Notes under the pieces: generated by a model
What the model was told of the DNA's origin: nothing
The model's input: the letters and a program-made list of their open reading frames with translations, nothing else
Database searches by the model: none
Shown: in pieces, positions 32,491 to 43,100 of the stretch
How the letters are laid out: every line of letters starts with the position of its first letter
How positions within the stretch are numbered: position 1 is the stretch's first letter
Program-made: the position numbers and the translations under genes
Origin: Bacteroidales bacterium
Lineage (GTDB): Bacteria; Bacteroidota; Bacteroidia; Bacteroidales; Bacteroidaceae
Length of the DNA: 64,000 nucleotides
NCBI GenBank assembly: GCA_030532685.1
Contig: JAUNKN010000005.1
Span: 16,941-80,940, forward strand
Direction: 5' to 3'

Positions 32491-34209
32491 CTATTCTCGA
32501 GGTTGGATATCCTCGATTTGCAACTGCACCTCCCCTCGCTTATGACTGTTGGCCTCGACCGTGTAGCAAATGTCAAAAGCGCGACGCGTTTTGATGTAGC
32601 GCGCCTGACTGCTCTGCCCAAAAGCGATACCATTCATCACCGTATTGGACTGATTGTCCACCAGCTCCAAGCGAATGTGCTCTTGACCGCGGCCCACGAC
32701 CTTCGACGTTCCATAGTCGTACACACGATGTGTGGCAAAAATGGGACGCTCGTTGCCTGGCCCAAAGGGAGCGAAACGCTTGAGCTGCTTGTAGAAGTCG
32801 AAGGTGAGTGTCGTGAAATCGAGCGTGGCCGTAATATCGATGGTGGGTTGCGTTTGCTCGTCCAAGATATGTTCTGCCACATAGGCCTCGAAGCGGCGTG
32901 AAAACTCGGGGATATTTTCAATCCTCAAGGTCATGCCCGCAGCATAGGTGTGGCCGCCAAAGTTCTCGAGCAGGTCGGCACAACTTTGTATGGCCTTGTA
33001 GACGTCAAAGCCCGTGACTGAGCGGGCAGAACCCGTGGCCATATCGTCCGAGCGGGTCAGGACCACTGCGGGACGATAATAATGCTCCGTGACGCGCGAG
33101 GCCACAATGCCTATCACCCCTTTGTGCCACTCCTCATTGTAAATGACAATGCCGCGACGTTCCTCCAAGCCTTTCATTTCGCGCACCTGCTGTGTGGCTT
33201 GCTCCGTCATTTGTCGGTCCAAATCTTTGCGCGCCTCATTTTGCAGATTGATGTGCGAGGCAATCTCGAGTGCTGTGCTCAAATCGTTCTCGACGAGTAG
33301 GCGCACAGCTTCCTTGCCATTTTGCATGCGGCCTGAGGCATTGATGCGCGGGCCTATCTTAAAAATGATGTCGCTCATGGAGAGCTCCCTGTCGGCCAAT
33401 CCGCACACATTGATGATAGCTTGCAGGCCTATTGAGGGATTGCTATTGAGACGGCGCAGGCCATGGTGGGCCAGTATGCGGTTTTCGCCCATAATGGGCA
33501 CGATGTCGGCCGCAATCGAAATGGCGCAGAGGTCGAGCAATTCGTGCAAACGATTGAACTCGATGCCATTGCTTGCCGCAAAAGCCTGCATCAACTTGAA
33601 ACCGACGCCACACCCAGACAAGTGCGTGTAGGGATAGTGATTGTCGCGACGTTTGGGATTGAGAATGGCCACGGCAGGCGGCAATGCCTCGTCGGGCACG
33701 TGGTGGTCGCAAATGATGAAATCGACGCCCTGCTCCTTGGCATATCGTATCTCCTCGATGGCCTTGATACCGCAGTCCAACACAATGATGAGTCGCACTC
33801 CAGTTTCGGCCGCAAAGTCAATGCCTTTTTTAGAAATCCCATAGCCCTCGTCGTAGCGATCGGGAATGTAATAGTCGATATTCTGGTGGTATTGACTCAA
33901 AAAGCGATAAACGAGCGCCACCGAAGTCACCCCATCGACGTCATAGTCGCCATAGACCATGATGCGCTCCTTGCGCACCATCGCGCGGTTCAAGCGGTCC
34001 ACAGCCTCTTGCATATCGTTCATGAGGAAGGGATCGTGCAAATCGCTCAACTGGGGCCGAAAAAAACGCCTGGCCTCGGCCGCAGTCGAGATGCAACGCT
34101 GGCGCAGCATGTGCCCAAACACCGGTGCAATGCCCAGTTCGTCGGCCAGTCGCTTGGCGGCGACGGCTTCGGCGGGAGGGAGCGGGTCGTAGTTCCACTT
34201 GTATTTCAT
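32491..34209 (-). CDS. recJ: Single-stranded-DNA-specific exonuclease RecJ
   Basis: 572 aa from the ATG at 34209 (MKYKWNYDPLPPAEAV), a typical RecJ start; a longer upstream frame adds an atypical hydrophobic leader. DHH-family motifs: VYGDYDVDGVTSVALVYRF (motif I/II), IVLDCGIKA, DFIICDHHVPDE (DHH), and the DHHA1 region ENFGGHTYAAGMTL. The C-terminal OB-like domain ends with QLQIEDIQPRE. RecJ degrades 5' single strands in RecF-type recombination and repair. Upstream gap 34210-34799 holds CTACGT-type hairpins but no gene. Confidence 0.95.
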   Translation of the reverse strand: MKYKWNYDPLPPAEAVAAKRLADELGIAPVFGHMLRQRCISTAAEARRFFRPQLSDLHDPFLMNDMQEAVDRLNRAMVRKERIMVYGDYDVDGVTSVALVYRFLSQYHQNIDYYIPDRYDEGYGISKKGIDFAAETGVRLIIVLDCGIKAIEEIRYAKEQGVDFIICDHHVPDEALPPAVAILNPKRRDNHYPYTHLSGCGVGFKLMQAFAASNGIEFNRLHELLDLCAISIAADIVPIMGENRILAHHGLRRLNSNPSIGLQAIINVCGLADRELSMSDIIFKIGPRINASGRMQNGKEAVRLLVENDLSTALEIASHINLQNEARKDLDRQMTEQATQQVREMKGLEERRGIVIYNEEWHKGVIGIVASRVTEHYYRPAVVLTRSDDMATGSARSVTGFDVYKAIQSCADLLENFGGHTYAAGMTLRIENIPEFSRRFEAYVAEHILDEQTQPTIDITATLDFTTLTFDFYKQLKRFAPFGPGNERPIFATHRVYDYGTSKVVGRGQEHIRLELVDNQSNTVMNGIAFGQSSQARYIKTRRAFDICYTVEANSHKRGEVQLQIEDIQPRE

Positions 34210-34566
34210 GATGGGAAGAGGCTTGGAGCGAGAGAATAAGGGGAAAGGAAAAGCTGGAGAAAGGCACAAACCGAGTGCGTCGTCCGACTTTTCGGCACGC
34301 TAAGTTACGATTTTTGTTGCACATAAGTCGACATCGCGCGCCATTTTCTTCGGTTTTTGAAATCGCAGGCCGTGATTGCGGGAGCGAAACGGCCGATGCT
34401 ATCGCGCAAAGCGCTCCGCCCATGAGCCTTCGCGACGTCAATCCACAAGGGGCTTTCTTTTTGCTGCGAAAGCCTGTTTTTCAAGAAAGGGCAAGAGGGA
34501 GAAACGCGTGGTCTGTGTGCAAGGAAAAAGCGCTTCACCAGCTTCGTAAAAAAAAGATGGGAAGTA

Positions 34567-34652
34567 GGATTTTCTACGTCCCACGTAGAAAATCCGCGCT
34601 GCGAGCTAGAAAATTCTACGTGGGAAGAAGAATTTTCCAGCTCGCAGCGCGG
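34567..34652. repeat. Double hairpin of the CTACGTGGGAAG repeat family
   Basis: First hairpin: GGATTTTCTACGT / ACGTAGAAAATCC (34567-34595), a perfect 13-bp stem with a CCC loop. Second: CCGCGCTGCGAGCT (34594-34607) with AGCTCGCAGCGCGG (34639-34652), extended inward by GAAAATTCT / AGAATTTTC, with ACGTGGGAAGA in the loop. This copy has no long element A-E beside it. Confidence 0.75.
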
Positions 34653-34799
34653 TGCTGCAAGGTCGAGATAAGCTATTCAAATGGCGGTAGAACGCGAAAA
34701 AGGAGATGGAGCAACCTCCACTTCTCTTTGAAGGGAAGAATGAGAAAGGTATCCGCCAATTTATAACCAAACGAGGCTGCGAGAAGCAGAGGGTAGTCC

Positions 34800-35156
34800 T
34801 CAGTCGAGGAGGCGCATTTCCCACTCGGCCTCCTTGAAGCCGAGGAGCACACGACCATCGTCGGTGAGCAGGATAGGACGCTTCACGAGCTTACCCTCGC
34901 TGGCCAGCAGGTCGATGAGCTCGTCGTCGCTGGCCGTCTTGACCACGTCCTTCAGTCCTCGCTCTTTGTAGATTAGCCCCGAGGTGTTGAACCATCGTGC
35001 GATGGGCAATCCACTGCGAGATATCCACTCCCGCAACTCGGCTGCGGTGGGATTTTGCTCCACGATGTGGCGGGGAGTATGAGGAAGTTCGTGCTCGGTG
35101 AGCCATTTGAGGGCCTTGCGGCAAGTGCTACAAGCGGGATAGTGCAAAATAAGCAT
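34800..35156 (-). CDS. ArsC/Spx-family thioredoxin-fold protein
   Basis: 118 aa, standard family length. MLILHYPACSTCRKALKWL carries the N-terminal C-x-x-C (Cys9 and Cys12), followed by the LREWISRSGLPIARWFNTSG and KRPILLTDDGRVLLGF segments (conserved Arg-Pro). This family includes arsenate reductase-like enzymes, Spx regulators and YffB. Nothing nearby suggests arsenic resistance, so a general redox or Spx-like role is equally likely. The gene is 22 bp after the stop of the outer-membrane protein upstream, so it may share its transcript. Confidence 0.87.
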   Translation of the reverse strand: MLILHYPACSTCRKALKWLTEHELPHTPRHIVEQNPTAAELREWISRSGLPIARWFNTSGLIYKERGLKDVVKTASDDELIDLLASEGKLVKRPILLTDDGRVLLGFKEAEWEMRLLD

Positions 35157-35177
35157 AGGAAGAGAGATAAGGGGAAG

Positions 35178-36098
35178 TTAAGGAAGAGCAGTCGAAGCGG
35201 CCTGACGAGAGAACCATCGTGCGCTGTTCCATGGCAAATGATAGGTGATACCCAAAGAGAGCGTGTTGTAGGGATAGTCGTGCCAACCTTTCTCCCAACG
35301 CCCTTGAAGGGCGAGGTGGGGAGAGAGGCGACAGCTCAATCCGACTTGAGAAAGCAGGGGCGTATCGCCAAAATCGCCCCCATACTTGTGCTCCAGCCAG
35401 CCATGGTAGCCTTTGATGCCCACCTCGGCTTGCCAACGGCCAAGGGTGCTGAGCAAAGAGAGTTGGTAGGTGGGCGCGTCGTTTTGCAGCGAACCCGACG
35501 TTTCCCAACACAAGAATCCTACATGGCCTGCCAAAGCCAAAGAGGGAAGATGCTCCAGGCTTGGGCGAAGGAGATGTTTGCGAAATTCGAGGAGAAAGAA
35601 ATAGCCTGGTGTGTCGAAATATCGGTAGTGTTCGTAAGTGGCTGGCGAAGCGGTTTTGAGTGTGGCATTGAGCACGAGTGCGGGCCAAAATGGCTGCTCA
35701 TTGAGCAAGCGAATGCGGGTTTGCACGTAGAGGTCGCCAAATACTATGCCACTTTTTCGTTGGGGAGCAACGGGGCGTTTAGGGCTCTGGTCCTGCGCCC
35801 AATCGTAGGCTTCAAAAGTGTAGCCATACACTCGCAAAGAGGCTGCCGAAGCGACCAGCGGGAGCTCGAAATCGAGAAAGGCCGTGGCAGAGCGATGCTG
35901 CGCCTGTCCCAAAGCCACAATGCCCTCGGTCGAAAGGCGGGGAAACGTGGGCAGTTCGGTAGGAGCAACCGTGGGAACGGGACTGGCATGAGGGCCAAAC
36001 CATCGGGGAGAATAGGACACCTCCTGAGCACCCCCACAAAGAGGAGACGCCAAGACAAGAAGAAGTGCCAAAAGGCGGGGAAGGAGAGAGATTGTCAT
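35178..36098 (-). CDS. Predicted outer-membrane beta-barrel protein, unknown function
   Basis: 306 aa from the ATG at 36098; a signal peptide (MTISLLPRLLALLLVLASPLCGGAQ) is clear. The mature part is rich in alternating strands with aromatic girdles (LRVYGYTFEAYDWAQDQ, GIVFGDLYVQTRIRL, PGYFFLLEFRKHLL, VGLSCRLSPHLALQGRWEKGW) and ends NTLSLGITYHLPW, fitting an outer-membrane barrel. I do not recognise the family beyond that. It lies 31 bp after the GH92 gene's stop and 22 bp before the ArsC/Spx gene, suggesting an operon. Confidence 0.72.
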   Translation of the reverse strand: MTISLLPRLLALLLVLASPLCGGAQEVSYSPRWFGPHASPVPTVAPTELPTFPRLSTEGIVALGQAQHRSATAFLDFELPLVASAASLRVYGYTFEAYDWAQDQSPKRPVAPQRKSGIVFGDLYVQTRIRLLNEQPFWPALVLNATLKTASPATYEHYRYFDTPGYFFLLEFRKHLLRPSLEHLPSLALAGHVGFLCWETSGSLQNDAPTYQLSLLSTLGRWQAEVGIKGYHGWLEHKYGGDFGDTPLLSQVGLSCRLSPHLALQGRWEKGWHDYPYNTLSLGITYHLPWNSARWFSRQAASTALP

Positions 36099-36128
36099 AA
36101 AATTTTGTGGCAACCACTACCAGCTGGC

Positions 36129-38372
36129 TCACTCCATGTCCAAATGGAGCGTGCCAGCTCGTAGGAGTTGATCGTGCGTGAGGCGGAAGCCCTTATGGAG
36201 TTTGCCTCCCAAGCGCACTTGGCCTATTCGTTGGCTTTGCCCTGCCTTGGGAGCCGAAATGACCAAACGCGAAGTGCCATGATATTTCGGATCGAGATGG
36301 AGGGTGATTTTGTCGAAGACAGGAGCAGTGAGAGTATAGGAGGCTTCGGCGGGATTGTCGGGATAGAAACCCATCATGGCAAATACGGCCCAAGCGCTCA
36401 TCGTACCCGTGTCGTCGTTGCCAGGCAGACCATCGGGGGCATTGCGAAAATGCTTCTCGAGCAGCTGGCGCGTGAGTTTTTGCGTGCGCCAAGCCTCACC
36501 AGGCACATAGGAGAAAAGATAGGGATAGGCAATGTTGGGTTCGTTGGTCGGGTCGTAAATGCCTTTGTCAAAGACCTTTTGAAGTTTGTCGACGAAGGGA
36601 CGAGCACCGCCCATGAGGCGCATCAGACCAGGAATGTCGTGGGGAACGAAGAAGGTGTAGTTCCAAGCGTTGCCTTCATGAAAACCTGGATTTTGCTCGA
36701 AATTGACGCCCAACATGGGGTCGAAAGGCGAATAGAACTTGCCATCGGGGGTAATGGGGCGTAGCGTTCCAAACTCCTTGGAATAGTAGTGCTTGTAGCC
36801 GAGTGAGCGGCGCGTGAACGTGCGAGCATCGGCCTTGTAGCCTAAAACATGGGCAAAGCGGGCGAGTGCCGCATCGGCCACGTAGTACTCGAGTGCGTGC
36901 GACACGCTATTGTCAAAGGGAGCACGCAGCGCACAATAGCCCAGCGAGAGATAGTCGTCGTTGTCGGGGCGCAGGAGGTTGTCCTTGCCTGGTGTGTTGG
37001 CGCCTTTGCACATAGCTTCATAGGCCAAAGCGACGTCGAAATCGCGCAAGCCCTTGGCCCAAGTGTCCACAATGACGGGAATGGCAGGATCGCCTTCCAT
37101 CGTGAAAGTCTCTTGGCTAAACAATTCCCACTTGGGCAACCAGCCATTTTCTTTGTACTGCTCAAGCATGGAGCGCACCATATCGAGCTGTCGATCGGGA
37201 AAAAGGAGTGTGAAGAGTTGGTGCGTGCAGCGGTAGGTGTCCCAAAGGGAGAACACGGTGTAGCGATTGCCCTGAGTAGTAAGGGGAAGCCCCGTGTGCA
37301 TGGCGGGATACTGCCCATTGACGTCTTGCAAGAGATTGGGGTGCATCTGTGTGTGATAGAGTGCCGTGTAGAAGACGGTGCGCTGCTCCTCCGTACCGCC
37401 CTCGACCTCAATGCACGAGAGGGCCTTGCTCCACGTGCGACGAGCATCGGCGTGCACTTGGTCAAAGTGGCTTCCACGAGGCTGTTCGGCCTCAAGATTT
37501 TGGCGAGCGTTTTCGGTCGAGACGAAAGAAACGCCAATTTGCACCTCGATTTGCTCGCCCTCGGAGGCATCAAAAGTGTAGTAAGCTCCGATATCATCGC
37601 CCGAAAGCAGGCGGAGATAGTCGGGATAGGGTTTAATCTTTCCCGCATAGCTTTCCCACTCGACCTCGGCCGTCATGGGGCGCTGGCGTTTCCAAAAACC
37701 GCGATTTTTCGGAGCTTTATTGAGGCGCATCACAAAGTAAATGGGGTAGACGGCTTGGGGATTGTTGTAGCAGAAAGTACCCAAAAGTTTGCTGCCCTCT
37801 ACCTCTGTCGGACTCACATAGCGCAAGCTGGCACCGCTCTCGTTGGTGAGGCCTTCGCCGAGGTTGAGCAGAATGTGAGCAGGCCCTTTTGGAAAGGTGA
37901 AACGCGCTACCGAGGTGCGCAAAGTAGCCGAGACTTCGGTGCGAATGCCATATTTCGTCAGGCGGTTGGCATAGTAACCTGGCGAGGCGACTTCGTCGGT
38001 ATAGGGCGAACCGTAATCTTTGTAGTCGAGCTGCAAATCGCCCGAAGTGGGCATGAGTAGCAAACTGGCCATGTCGGGGCAGCCTACTCCACTGAGGTTC
38101 ACATGCGAATAGCCGGTAAAGAAGCGATTTTTATATTCGTAAGGAGCCGACCACCAGCGAGCATCTTTGTCCTGCTCATTGGTGGGGCTTCCCATCACGT
38201 TGAAAGGCGAAACGCTCATGAGCCCCGTGGGCAACACGGCTCCAGGGTGACACACTCCAAAATTGGTCGTACCAATAAAGGGATTGACATAGTCGATAGG
38301 AGACTTGGGCCTCTGCGCATAGCCAAGCCATGCCCAAAGGAGCAGAAAGAGGAAAGAGAATGTGTGTTTCAT
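36129..38372 (-). CDS. GH92 family alpha-mannosidase
   Basis: 747 aa from the ATG at 38372, where MKHTFSFLFLLLWAWLGYAQ is a signal peptide. The family opening YVNPFIGTTNFGVCHPGAVLP, the ISGYSH-like FTGYSHVNLSGVG region, and the conserved catalytic-domain block GNDDTGTMSAWAVFAMMGFYP are all present; the end is the short beta domain common to GH92. These enzymes remove alpha-linked mannose from N-glycans or yeast mannan, with calcium. It sits alone in the glycan context (no SusC/D pair in the window), 19 bp after rsgA's stop. With the sialidase it suggests host-glycoprotein use. Confidence 0.94.
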   Translation of the reverse strand: MKHTFSFLFLLLWAWLGYAQRPKSPIDYVNPFIGTTNFGVCHPGAVLPTGLMSVSPFNVMGSPTNEQDKDARWWSAPYEYKNRFFTGYSHVNLSGVGCPDMASLLLMPTSGDLQLDYKDYGSPYTDEVASPGYYANRLTKYGIRTEVSATLRTSVARFTFPKGPAHILLNLGEGLTNESGASLRYVSPTEVEGSKLLGTFCYNNPQAVYPIYFVMRLNKAPKNRGFWKRQRPMTAEVEWESYAGKIKPYPDYLRLLSGDDIGAYYTFDASEGEQIEVQIGVSFVSTENARQNLEAEQPRGSHFDQVHADARRTWSKALSCIEVEGGTEEQRTVFYTALYHTQMHPNLLQDVNGQYPAMHTGLPLTTQGNRYTVFSLWDTYRCTHQLFTLLFPDRQLDMVRSMLEQYKENGWLPKWELFSQETFTMEGDPAIPVIVDTWAKGLRDFDVALAYEAMCKGANTPGKDNLLRPDNDDYLSLGYCALRAPFDNSVSHALEYYVADAALARFAHVLGYKADARTFTRRSLGYKHYYSKEFGTLRPITPDGKFYSPFDPMLGVNFEQNPGFHEGNAWNYTFFVPHDIPGLMRLMGGARPFVDKLQKVFDKGIYDPTNEPNIAYPYLFSYVPGEAWRTQKLTRQLLEKHFRNAPDGLPGNDDTGTMSAWAVFAMMGFYPDNPAEASYTLTAPVFDKITLHLDPKYHGTSRLVISAPKAGQSQRIGQVRLGGKLHKGFRLTHDQLLRAGTLHLDME

Positions 38373-38391
38373 AGCAAAAGGTAGGTTAATC

Positions 38392-39330
38392 TTAGAAAGC
38401 AGGTCGATATTTGCCTTCCTCCTTGTCGTTGAGCATAGAGACATAGGAGGTGTAGCGAGAAGGCGCCAAACGATGCTCTTCGAGTGCCTGAACGACGGCA
38501 CATCCAGGCTCACCCGTGTGCAAGCAGTTGGAAAAACGGCATTCGCGACCAATGGCAAAGATGTCGCGGAAATAGTGGCTCACTTCCTCGGGTTCGATGT
38601 CGAAAGTGCCGAAGCCCTTGATACCCGGAATGTCGATGAGCGAGCCGCCTCCAGTGTCGAGGTCATAGAGCTCGCTGAAGGTAGTCGTATGTTGGCCAGC
38701 TCCATGAGCCGACGAGATTTCGGCCGTGCGCACCTTAGCTCCCGGAATGAGACTATTGATGAGCGTGGACTTTCCTACTCCTGAATGTCCCGCAAGTAGG
38801 GTGATTTTTCCCTCCAGATGGCGACGAATATCGGTCAGTCCCTCGCCCGTGAGCGCAGAGATGTGCCACACCTCGTAGCCCACGTGGCTGTACATGAGGG
38901 TCAAATAGTCCACGGCCTCGCGCTCCTCATCGCTCAGGTCGTCCATTTTGTTGAATACCAAGGTCACGGGCACTCGATAGGCCTCGGCCGAAGCAAGAAA
39001 GCGGTCGATAAAAGTAGTGGTAGTTTCAGGACGAGCAATGGTCACAAAGAGCAAAGCCTGGTCGATATTGGCGGCCAAGATATGGCTTTGTTTGGAAAGG
39101 TTGGAGGCTTTGCGAATAATGTAGTTACGCCGCTCATCAATCGCTGTGATATAGGCTAGTTCGCCCTCGGTAGTGGGACGTAGCGTTACCCCATCGCCCA
39201 CGGCCACGGGATTGGTGGTGCGTATGCCTTTGAGGCGAAAATTGCCTTTGACACGACACTCCATGAGTTGCCCCGTGTCGGTGCGTACGATATAGCTGCT
39301 ACCAGTGTTGCGAATGACGATGCCGTGCAT
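38392..39330 (-). CDS. rsgA: Ribosome biogenesis GTPase RsgA
   Basis: 312 aa. An N-terminal OB fold (GIVIRNTGSSYIVRTDTGQLMECRVKGNFR) is followed by the circularly permuted GTPase: G4 LVFNKMD, G5 ISALTGEG, G1 LAGHSGVGKSTLIN, G3 DIPGIKGFG, and a C-terminal zinc finger with C..C..H..C in CRFSNCLHTGEPGC. RsgA checks 30S subunit maturation. It lies between frr and the GH92 gene on the minus strand, 109 bp after frr. Confidence 0.96.
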   Translation of the reverse strand: MHGIVIRNTGSSYIVRTDTGQLMECRVKGNFRLKGIRTTNPVAVGDGVTLRPTTEGELAYITAIDERRNYIIRKASNLSKQSHILAANIDQALLFVTIARPETTTTFIDRFLASAEAYRVPVTLVFNKMDDLSDEEREAVDYLTLMYSHVGYEVWHISALTGEGLTDIRRHLEGKITLLAGHSGVGKSTLINSLIPGAKVRTAEISSAHGAGQHTTTFSELYDLDTGGGSLIDIPGIKGFGTFDIEPEEVSHYFRDIFAIGRECRFSNCLHTGEPGCAVVQALEEHRLAPSRYTSYVSMLNDKEEGKYRPAF

Positions 39331-39439
39331 GAAAAAAAGAGGTAAACAAAAGGGACTGCGTCAAAACTTTCATTTTAACACAGCCCCATCGTTGAGAGTA
39401 AAAAAATGGTTGAAAAAAGTAGCGTATACGGGGCCAGTC

Positions 39440-40000
39440 TTATACTGTCATGATTTCCTTGCTCTTAGCCGCGAGGAGTTCTTCGATACGCTTAATCATT
39501 TTGTCGTGGAGTTTTTGCAGGTCGCCCTCAGCATCTTTGGCCACGTCCTCGGGCACACCATCTTTGGTGCTCTTCTTGAGTTTGTCGATGCCATCGCGAC
39601 GTACGTTGCGAACAGAGATTTTGCTCTCCTCTCCTTCGGCGTTGCACTGCTTGGTCAGGTCGCGACGACGCTCCTCTGTGAGGGGAGGAATGGCCAGACG
39701 TATCACCTCGCCATTGCTCTCGGGCATAATGCCCACATTGGAGTCGATAATCGCCTTTTCGATGGGGCGAAACATGGACTTGTCCCAGGGTTTGATAGCA
39801 ATGGTGCGTGCATCGGGAGTCGTGATGGCTGCCACATTGTTTACAGGTACCATAGAACCGTAGGAGTTGACCATTACTTGGTCGAGGATGTGCACGTTGG
39901 CCTTACCTGCACGAATGTGCGAAAGGGTTTCTTCAAGGTGCATCACACTCATTTCCATTCGTTCTTCGCTCTCGGCGAGCAGTTGCTTTACGTCTAACAT
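39440..40000 (-). CDS. frr: Ribosome recycling factor
   Basis: 186 aa from the ATG at 40000 (MLDVKQLLAESEERMEMSV), the usual size. The helical hairpin with HIRAGKANVHILDQVMVNSYGS, the IRLAIPPLTEERRRDLTKQ block and the C-terminal helix are diagnostic. RRF splits post-termination ribosomes together with EF-G. A full promoter lies just upstream (40027-40058, minus strand), so the longer frame beginning at 40108 is excluded. Confidence 0.97.
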   Translation of the reverse strand: MLDVKQLLAESEERMEMSVMHLEETLSHIRAGKANVHILDQVMVNSYGSMVPVNNVAAITTPDARTIAIKPWDKSMFRPIEKAIIDSNVGIMPESNGEVIRLAIPPLTEERRRDLTKQCNAEGEESKISVRNVRRDGIDKLKKSTKDGVPEDVAKDAEGDLQKLHDKMIKRIEELLAAKSKEIMTV

Positions 40001-40026
40001 ATTTGTGTGTTGTTTGTTTCCAAAGC

Positions 40027-40058
40027 AAAAATAGGAGAAATCAGGAGATTGACCAAAT
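40027..40058 (-). promoter_or_regulatory. Full Bacteroidetes promoter of frr
   Basis: Minus strand: -33 TTTG (40058-40055), 20-bp spacer, -7 TATTTTTG (40034-40027); start near 40020, 20 bp before the ATG. Confidence 0.78.
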
Positions 40059-40096
40059 GTTTGGCACAAGAATTGAAAGCCCAAGCGACAAAAGCT

Positions 40097-40126
40097 CGCC
40101 CACTGCAAGGCTTGTTGCAGTGGGCG
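40097..40126 (-). terminator. Terminator of the sialidase gene
   Basis: Perfect 12-bp stem CGCCCACTGCAA / TTGCAGTGGGCG with a 6-nt loop, 22 bp past the stop; minus strand continues AGCTTTTGTC. Confidence 0.82.
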
Positions 40127-40147
40127 AAGAGAAAAAGTCTAAAAGTA

Positions 40148-43100
40148 TCAGCGTACGACGCGCTTTTGACCATCTACGAGGTAGATACCCGCAGGGAGCT
40201 GGTCAAGCTCCTTCACTTGCAGGCGTTGGCCTTTGAGATTGTAGATTCCCGAGGAAACTGCACGCTGAGCCAAAGGAGCTTGTTCAACAGCGGTGATGGT
40301 GTTGAAGAAGTCCATATCGGCTTCGACATAGGGATTTTCGATGAGCACCCACTTAGAACCTGCATCGTCGGCTGTCCAGTTGGCAATAGGCTTGCCCGCA
40401 AGCTGAGGGGCTGCGCAGAAAAAGTCGGTGTTGCCTCCTGTCGTACTGAAAGCAAATCCGCCTTCAATCTCGCGCACCTTAATGGCAACTTTATCGGTAG
40501 AGAATACACTGGGGTTGCCCGTCTTGGCATATTGCTTGGCGCCAATGTTGTAGAGGAACCATTCGCCCTTCTTGTTCTTGGCCAGTTGCCATGCACCAGT
40601 GGCTGCGAAAGCATCGTAGTCCTTGCTGTATTCGCTCATGCTCAGGGCATGCGTCGCATCGCCTTTCATACCTTCTACCCAGACGTTGTTTTCTTGTGCT
40701 TTCTTCACGACATAGGTTGTGAAGTGGGCATTGTAGAGGGCATAGGCCTTATCGGCTTTAACATCCGCCAGTTTTGTCACCGTAGCCCCAAGAGGAGGAA
40801 CGGCTTGTTCCAAACGAAGTGCTGTGGTGTGTGCCTCATCGAGCGTAGATACGGGAAGCAATACAAGTGCACTCTTGCTGACATCAAGCGCCCAGTAGTT
40901 TTCCTGAGCTTGCAAGGTCAAGAAGCCATAAGCCTCCTTAGATTCGAGCATCACTTTCTCGCCAGCCATCAGTTTGTTGAAACTCAGCGGAGTGGTCGAG
41001 GCTGCTTCCAAGACGGGCTTCTTCTCCTTCACGCCGAGGTAGCGACCGTCTTGCGCGAGGAGCATGTACTGCCCATCCTCTTGCTTCTTGGCCAAAAACA
41101 TTGCCGTGAGAGGGAGCTTTTGGTTCGCTTGGCGAGGCTTCACTTCCAAAGCATCGTCCTTTTGATTGAGGAAAAACTCCTTGCCGTCCTTACCCACAAA
41201 TGTGAGCGTATAATAGCGTTGATTGAGTGGCAACTCCACCTGTTTGGCCATATAGAGGGCTGCGATGGCCTTTGCCATCTCGTCCTTGGTCACGGTGTTT
41301 TCGCTTTCCACTTTCTCTATGAGGGAGAGCAGTGCGGCACGTTCTTGAGCATTGTCGGCTGCATAGCCCAATCCTTTGAGAGCAAGCGCCTTGCGGGCCT
41401 CGGCAACTTCGAGGGCTGTGGCCAACTTGGCATCGATGGTGGGACGAGGGGCTGTAGCATCGTAGGTATAAGCTCCGCCCGTAATGTCCTCAACGCTGTA
41501 CTTCTTATAGACCAACGTATAACCTCCGCCCGAAGTATTCGTGAAAGTCTCCTCTTCGTAGAAGAAACCCACGTGGTGGTCTTTCTGCAACACCATCGTA
41601 GAATAAGCAGAGCCCAATTCGGTCACGAGCTTCGTACCGTCCCATCCCTTTGCAAAGTTATTGGGAGTATTGTAGTCGAGCACAGAGGCCAACTCCTTGT
41701 AGTTGATACCCACCCTGGTACGTCCCGAGGGGCCGAAGGGAACACTTTGCAGGGCGAGGAACATTTTCTGATTGTCGCTCGTACGCTTGACGGGAAGAAT
41801 GAGGATTTCGCCATTGCAAGCGTTGGACGAAGCGGTGATACCTCCATTGTTCTTGCTCGAGAAAGCCTTTTCGGCCCACATACCTTCTGCTTTTTCTACA
41901 TTGGAGAAGGTATAGATATTGTAGTTGCGGCCACCGTGAGCGCGGGCACTAATCACGATGCTACCATTGGGAAGTTCTTCCACCTTGGGCTCGTCGCCTC
42001 CAGTAGGAACGGGAGGTGTGGCTGCATCGCCCAGTACTTTCCAATTCTTTCCGAAATCGTCGGAATAAAGCACCCAGCAGGCCATTACACCTGTTGCCTT
42101 GACATAGCCAGAAAGAGCAGCATAAACACGATAGTGGGTGCCCACCTTGACCGTAGAACTTTGGAAAATGCGTCCCGAACCGAAGAACATCGAGTCGATG
42201 TAGCCCGCAGGAGCTACGCCATCGAAGAGTTTGTAGATGTGCTCCGTGAGGTCTTCATGCTGTGTCCAAGTCGCTCCACCATCGTGGCTATACCAGCGTG
42301 CCACGGGGTTAGGATTGTTGCGACGTCCCGAGAAGAGGGGCACACGACCGCTCACACTGAGCATGAGAATCTCGTCGCTCTCGTGGTCGCCCACAATGGC
42401 GGCATCGCCAAAGGCGCTATTGCGAGCACTGCCATCGTTGCCCTTGGCCACGTCGCGTCCTTGCTCATCTTTCGGGTCGGTGGGCTGAGTCCAAGTCTCA
42501 CCATTGTCGAGCGAACGAGCTATGTGCAAGTCGATGTGTCCATATCCAATGTCGGCACGACTGAAGCGGTAGTCGCCCACTGCAGTGAGGTGACCACTCT
42601 TGCCCGCTACGGCAAGGGCAGGTATGCGGTAGGGTATGCCTGTTCCGTTGGTCACCATCAGGTTGTGCTGCCTTTCGCCCGCTTTCTTCACGAGCTTCAC
42701 CACAAAGTTGCTGGTGCGAGCAAAATCCTTGTTGCCATTGCGACTCACGTCGAAAGAGGCGGTGCGCTGAGGAGTAGCCAGTTCGACTTTGACCGATTTT
42801 TTCTCCGTGAGACCAGTGGCATTCACTGCCGCTTTCCCTTCGGGCGTAACGGTTACTTGACCATTGGCGGCATCGGCCGTAAAATCGAACGAATAGCCTT
42901 GCACGGCCCACCCTTCACTCGCCGTGAGGGTATAAGTGGCGCGGAAAGGAGCAGCGCCATTCGTAAACAACTTGATGTTGGCATCATCATAGAAGGCCAT
43001 GTTGTTTTTATCGCAGGAGAGTTTCAGCTGCGGTGCCGTTTGGGTGCTGGTCCACTCGGAAGCCCAAGTTTGCGCCTGATTTTGCTTCGTAAAGCTACCT

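Noticed and set aside
34800-35156. Arsenic-resistance function for the ArsC/Spx-like gene
   Set aside because: No arsenite pump, ArsR or ArsA neighbour; the fold is shared with Spx and YffB proteins.
36849-38060. 403-codon plus-strand frame opposite the GH92 gene
   Set aside because: Antisense to a typical GH92 protein; composition is that of a reverse-complement shadow.
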